Of a stretch of 7,844 nucleotides of DNA, positions 5,780 to 7,844 are shown in pieces. The notes beneath the pieces were generated by a model. That model was not told the origin of the DNA and made no database searches. It saw only the letters and a list, made by a program, of their open reading frames with translations. This DNA is from Methylococcaceae bacterium (GTDB lineage: Bacteria > Pseudomonadota > Gammaproteobacteria > Methylococcales > Methylococcaceae), in NCBI GenBank assembly GCA_005792805.1, contig SXQV01000042.1:1-7844 (forward strand), read 5' to 3'. The number at the start of each line of letters is the position of its first letter. Position 1 is the first letter of the stretch. A program made the position numbers and the translations under genes.

Positions 5780-7844
5780 TCAAGGGGCCGGTGGGCGGGT
5801 TGTCTCGCGATGACTCCGGGTGAGTGCATGAAGCGCCGGCATGTCGAGTGCTTGAGCGGCAGACAGAACCTGGTCCGCAAAGGGGGCGTGTTGTGGGTAC
5901 TGTTCGCTGAGGGCCACGGCCCATTCCTTGATGGCGGTTATCTGGCCAGTGTCGACCAGTCCGGCAAGAACGGAGAGTTCGCTTGCCGCGAGGGCGGGTA
6001 AGCGAGCCCCGCCGCTGATGCCGGGGACGCACGGTGTTTCCGCCGCCGTGCAGCCCGGCGATTTTGGCGGAGGGGGTGTGACGGCTCTGGTCCAGGTCAG
6101 CCCCAGCAGATCGCTCATGTATCTCAGCAGTTGCGGGTGGTTCAGGGGTTTGAAGAAATGTGCCGCGAAATGCAGCGGCACGGTCCGGTGTGGGGGTGGG
6201 TTGGGCGGGGCGCCTGAAATCAGCAAGGCCGGAATCTCGGGCCGATGGGTGGCGAGTCCCTCCAGAACCTCCCAGCCGTCGCCATCCGGCATGTATTGGT
6301 CGGTGATAACCAGGTCGAGTTCGGCCAGGTTCTGGAGTAATCGGCGGGCCTGCCGCCCGCTTTCCGCCTGCACGACGAGAAATCCCAGGTCATTGAATAG
6401 TTCAGCCAGGACGTGGCGGTTGCCCGCTTCGTCATCGACGATCAAGAGGGTGCGTTGGCGGCCAAGGTAGCCGGCCGCTTCAAATTCCTCAGGCACCTCA
6501 AGCGGCAGGTGATTGTCTGCCGGTGCAGTGGGGGCCAGAACCCAGAAGTGAAAGCGGGTGCCCTCGCCTGGTGTGCTTTCCACGCTGATTTGGCCGCCCA
6601 TGAGTTCGGTCAGTTGCCGGGCGATGGCGAGCCCCAGTCCGGCCCCCTTTCCTTCCTGGCCCCTGCTTTGCGGAACCCGCTCAAATGGGTTGAAGATTCT
6701 TTCAAGATGCTCAGGCGCAATGCCCTCGCCGGTATCGGCCACCGAAAAATCCAGCCGAATCTGGCTGCTTCCCGCAGGCCTGACTTCCAGGTGGAGGGTA
6801 ATCAGGCCGTTATGCGTGTGGCGGGCGGCGTTGCAGATCAGATTGTCCAGCACGCGCCTGAGTGCGTCGGCATCCAGTGACACGGTCAGATCATGGAGAT
6901 GGTGAGTCTCACCGCTTACGCGGAAGGCAAACTGGTTGCCCTGGCGGGCGGCCAGCAATCGGGCTGATCGCTTGATGCCGCGCAAAAAAGGATCAAGGCT
7001 GACGGCGGCAGGGCGGATTCTGATGACCCCGGCCAGGCCGCGCGAGTAGTCAAGAATATGGTCAATCATACGCAGTAGCTGCTGGCCACTCTCGGCGATG
7101 GTTGACAGGGCTTCCTGGGTCGATGCGGTCTTTTGTCTGCGCATCAGCAGTTGCGTATTGCCCAGGACGGTGTCCAGCGGGCTGCGCAACTCGTGGCTCA
7201 TCTGCGCCAGAAAGGTCAGCTGCATCATATTGTCTGCTTCAGCGCGGGACAGTTCGGCCAGCAGTTGACGGGTACGCTGCACGAGTCCCAGCAATATCAC
7301 CGGTGCGCTCAAGACCAGACCCCATGAGCCCATGATGGCTATTTCGGGAATCCAGCGGCCGTGACTCGCCGCCAGGGAAAGCCGCAGCAATGTAGCGGTC
7401 AGGTACATTGCAAAGGCAAGCAGGAGAAAACCGGCATGGGTCTCCCCATTGCGCCAGGCCAGGTAAGTCCTGATGGACGCAAGAATCAGCGCCAGCGCAA
7501 TACACCCTCCCCAGACACGGCCTCCGGCGGTGAAATCCACCGTGATGCCATACAGCAACACCATGGATGACAACAGGATGCTCGCCTTTAGCAGCCGGTC
7601 TATTCCGCGATATTGTGGGTCCTGACTCAGAAAATGACGCATGAAGGCGTAATACCCGAGGACCGTCAGCAGCGCACTGGCGGCGATCAGTTGCGAGGGG
7701 ATCGGCCAGTTTGCCGGCCAAAGGTAGTGCTGCAAAACCCCCGAGGCCAGGCTGGCGTTGACCAGTGCGCCGCTCAGGCCAATCGCAAAATAGACGTAAG
7801 CAGGCTGTCGTGTCAGTCCAAACATGAACAGCGAAAAGAGGATA
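5780..7844 (-). CDS. Hybrid sensor histidine kinase with 7TMR-DISM-type membrane region, 5' end beyond the window
   Basis: A membrane signal-transducing kinase. The frame stays open upstream of the ATG at 7825 (residues ILFSLF precede it up to base 7843), and that ATG falls inside a membrane helix, so the true start is outside and a periplasmic sensor domain is likely missing. Numbering from that ATG: six membrane helices at about 10-30, 45-62, 79-98, 104-122, 130-152 and 163-183, like the 7TM part of 7TMR-DISM receptors. HisKA has His211 in MSHELRSP (209-216). The ATPase has its N-box at 327-336 (Asn332), G1 DTGEGI (364-369) and G2 GAGLGLA (394-400). A receiver domain at about 458-575 has acidic Asp464-Asp465, phospho-acceptor Asp509, Ser537 and Lys559. 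A Pro-rich linker (583-590) leads to a helical tail, about 609-672, of unknown role that lacks an Hpt motif. All catalytic residues are intact. It converges with the upstream plus-strand gene; no partner regulator is visible. Confidence 0.92.
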   Translation of the reverse strand, partial: ILFSLFMFGLTRQPAYVYFAIGLSGALVNASLASGVLQHYLWPANWPIPSQLIAASALLTVLGYYAFMRHFLSQDPQYRGIDRLLKASILLSSMVLLYGITVDFTAGGRVWGGCIALALILASIRTYLAWRNGETHAGFLLLAFAMYLTATLLRLSLAASHGRWIPEIAIMGSWGLVLSAPVILLGLVQRTRQLLAELSRAEADNMMQLTFLAQMSHELRSPLDTVLGNTQLLMRRQKTASTQEALSTIAESGQQLLRMIDHILDYSRGLAGVIRIRPAAVSLDPFLRGIKRSARLLAARQGNQFAFRVSGETHHLHDLTVSLDADALRRVLDNLICNAARHTHNGLITLHLEVRPAGSSQIRLDFSVADTGEGIAPEHLERIFNPFERVPQSRGQEGKGAGLGLAIARQLTELMGGQISVESTPGEGTRFHFWVLAPTAPADNHLPLEVPEEFEAAGYLGRQRTLLIVDDEAGNRHVLAELFNDLGFLVVQAESGRQARRLLQNLAELDLVITDQYMPDGDGWEVLEGLATHRPEIPALLISGAPPNPPPHRTVPLHFAAHFFKPLNHPQLLRYMSDLLGLTWTRAVTPPPPKSPGCTAAETPCVPGISGGARLPALAASELSVLAGLVDTGQITAIKEWAVALSEQYPQHAPFADQVLSAAQALDMPALHALTRSHRETTRPPAP

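Overview
The window looks like a stretch of proteobacterial chromosome. The left part holds the conserved cell-division and heat-shock block ftsE-ftsX-rpoH, read leftward on the minus strand, as in Gamma- and Betaproteobacteria. The partial RpoH lines up residue for residue with my memory of the E. coli protein, with no gaps in its first 114 residues. Base composition is moderately GC-rich. I cannot place the organism more closely than a beta- or gammaproteobacterium.

Layout: (1) 1-342, minus, the N-terminal third of rpoH (sigma-32), cut by the window edge. (2) 343-413, its leader, which carries a perfect 27-bp CIRCE operator at 377-403. (3) 414-2065, minus, ftsX and ftsE, two bases apart; ftsY is not upstream of ftsE. 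(4) about 2066-2258, an intergenic region between divergent genes, with a 19-bp palindrome inside a candidate promoter. (5) 2259-3743, plus, a stand-alone MOP-superfamily polysaccharide flippase that resembles Bacteroidetes proteins. (6) 3802-5733, plus, a 643-residue protein with a SAP-like N-terminus and an XPB/Ssl2-N-terminal-like C-terminus but no helicase motor. (7) 5780-7844, minus, a hybrid sensor histidine kinase with a 7TMR-DISM-type membrane region, whose N-terminus lies beyond the right edge.

How it works together: FtsE and FtsX form the ABC-type complex that couples the divisome to septal peptidoglycan hydrolysis. RpoH directs RNA polymerase to heat-shock promoters. The CIRCE element just before rpoH suggests that the repressor HrcA controls the sigma-32 gene, so the two classical heat-shock circuits would be arranged in series. 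The other three genes are not obviously linked to this block or to one another.

I see no tRNA, rRNA, CRISPR array, insertion sequence or clear rho-independent terminator. The best candidates for something unusual are the CIRCE-rpoH wiring, a glycine at the normally tryptophan position 108 of sigma-32, the Bacteroidetes-like flippase, and the orphan XPB-N-like protein.
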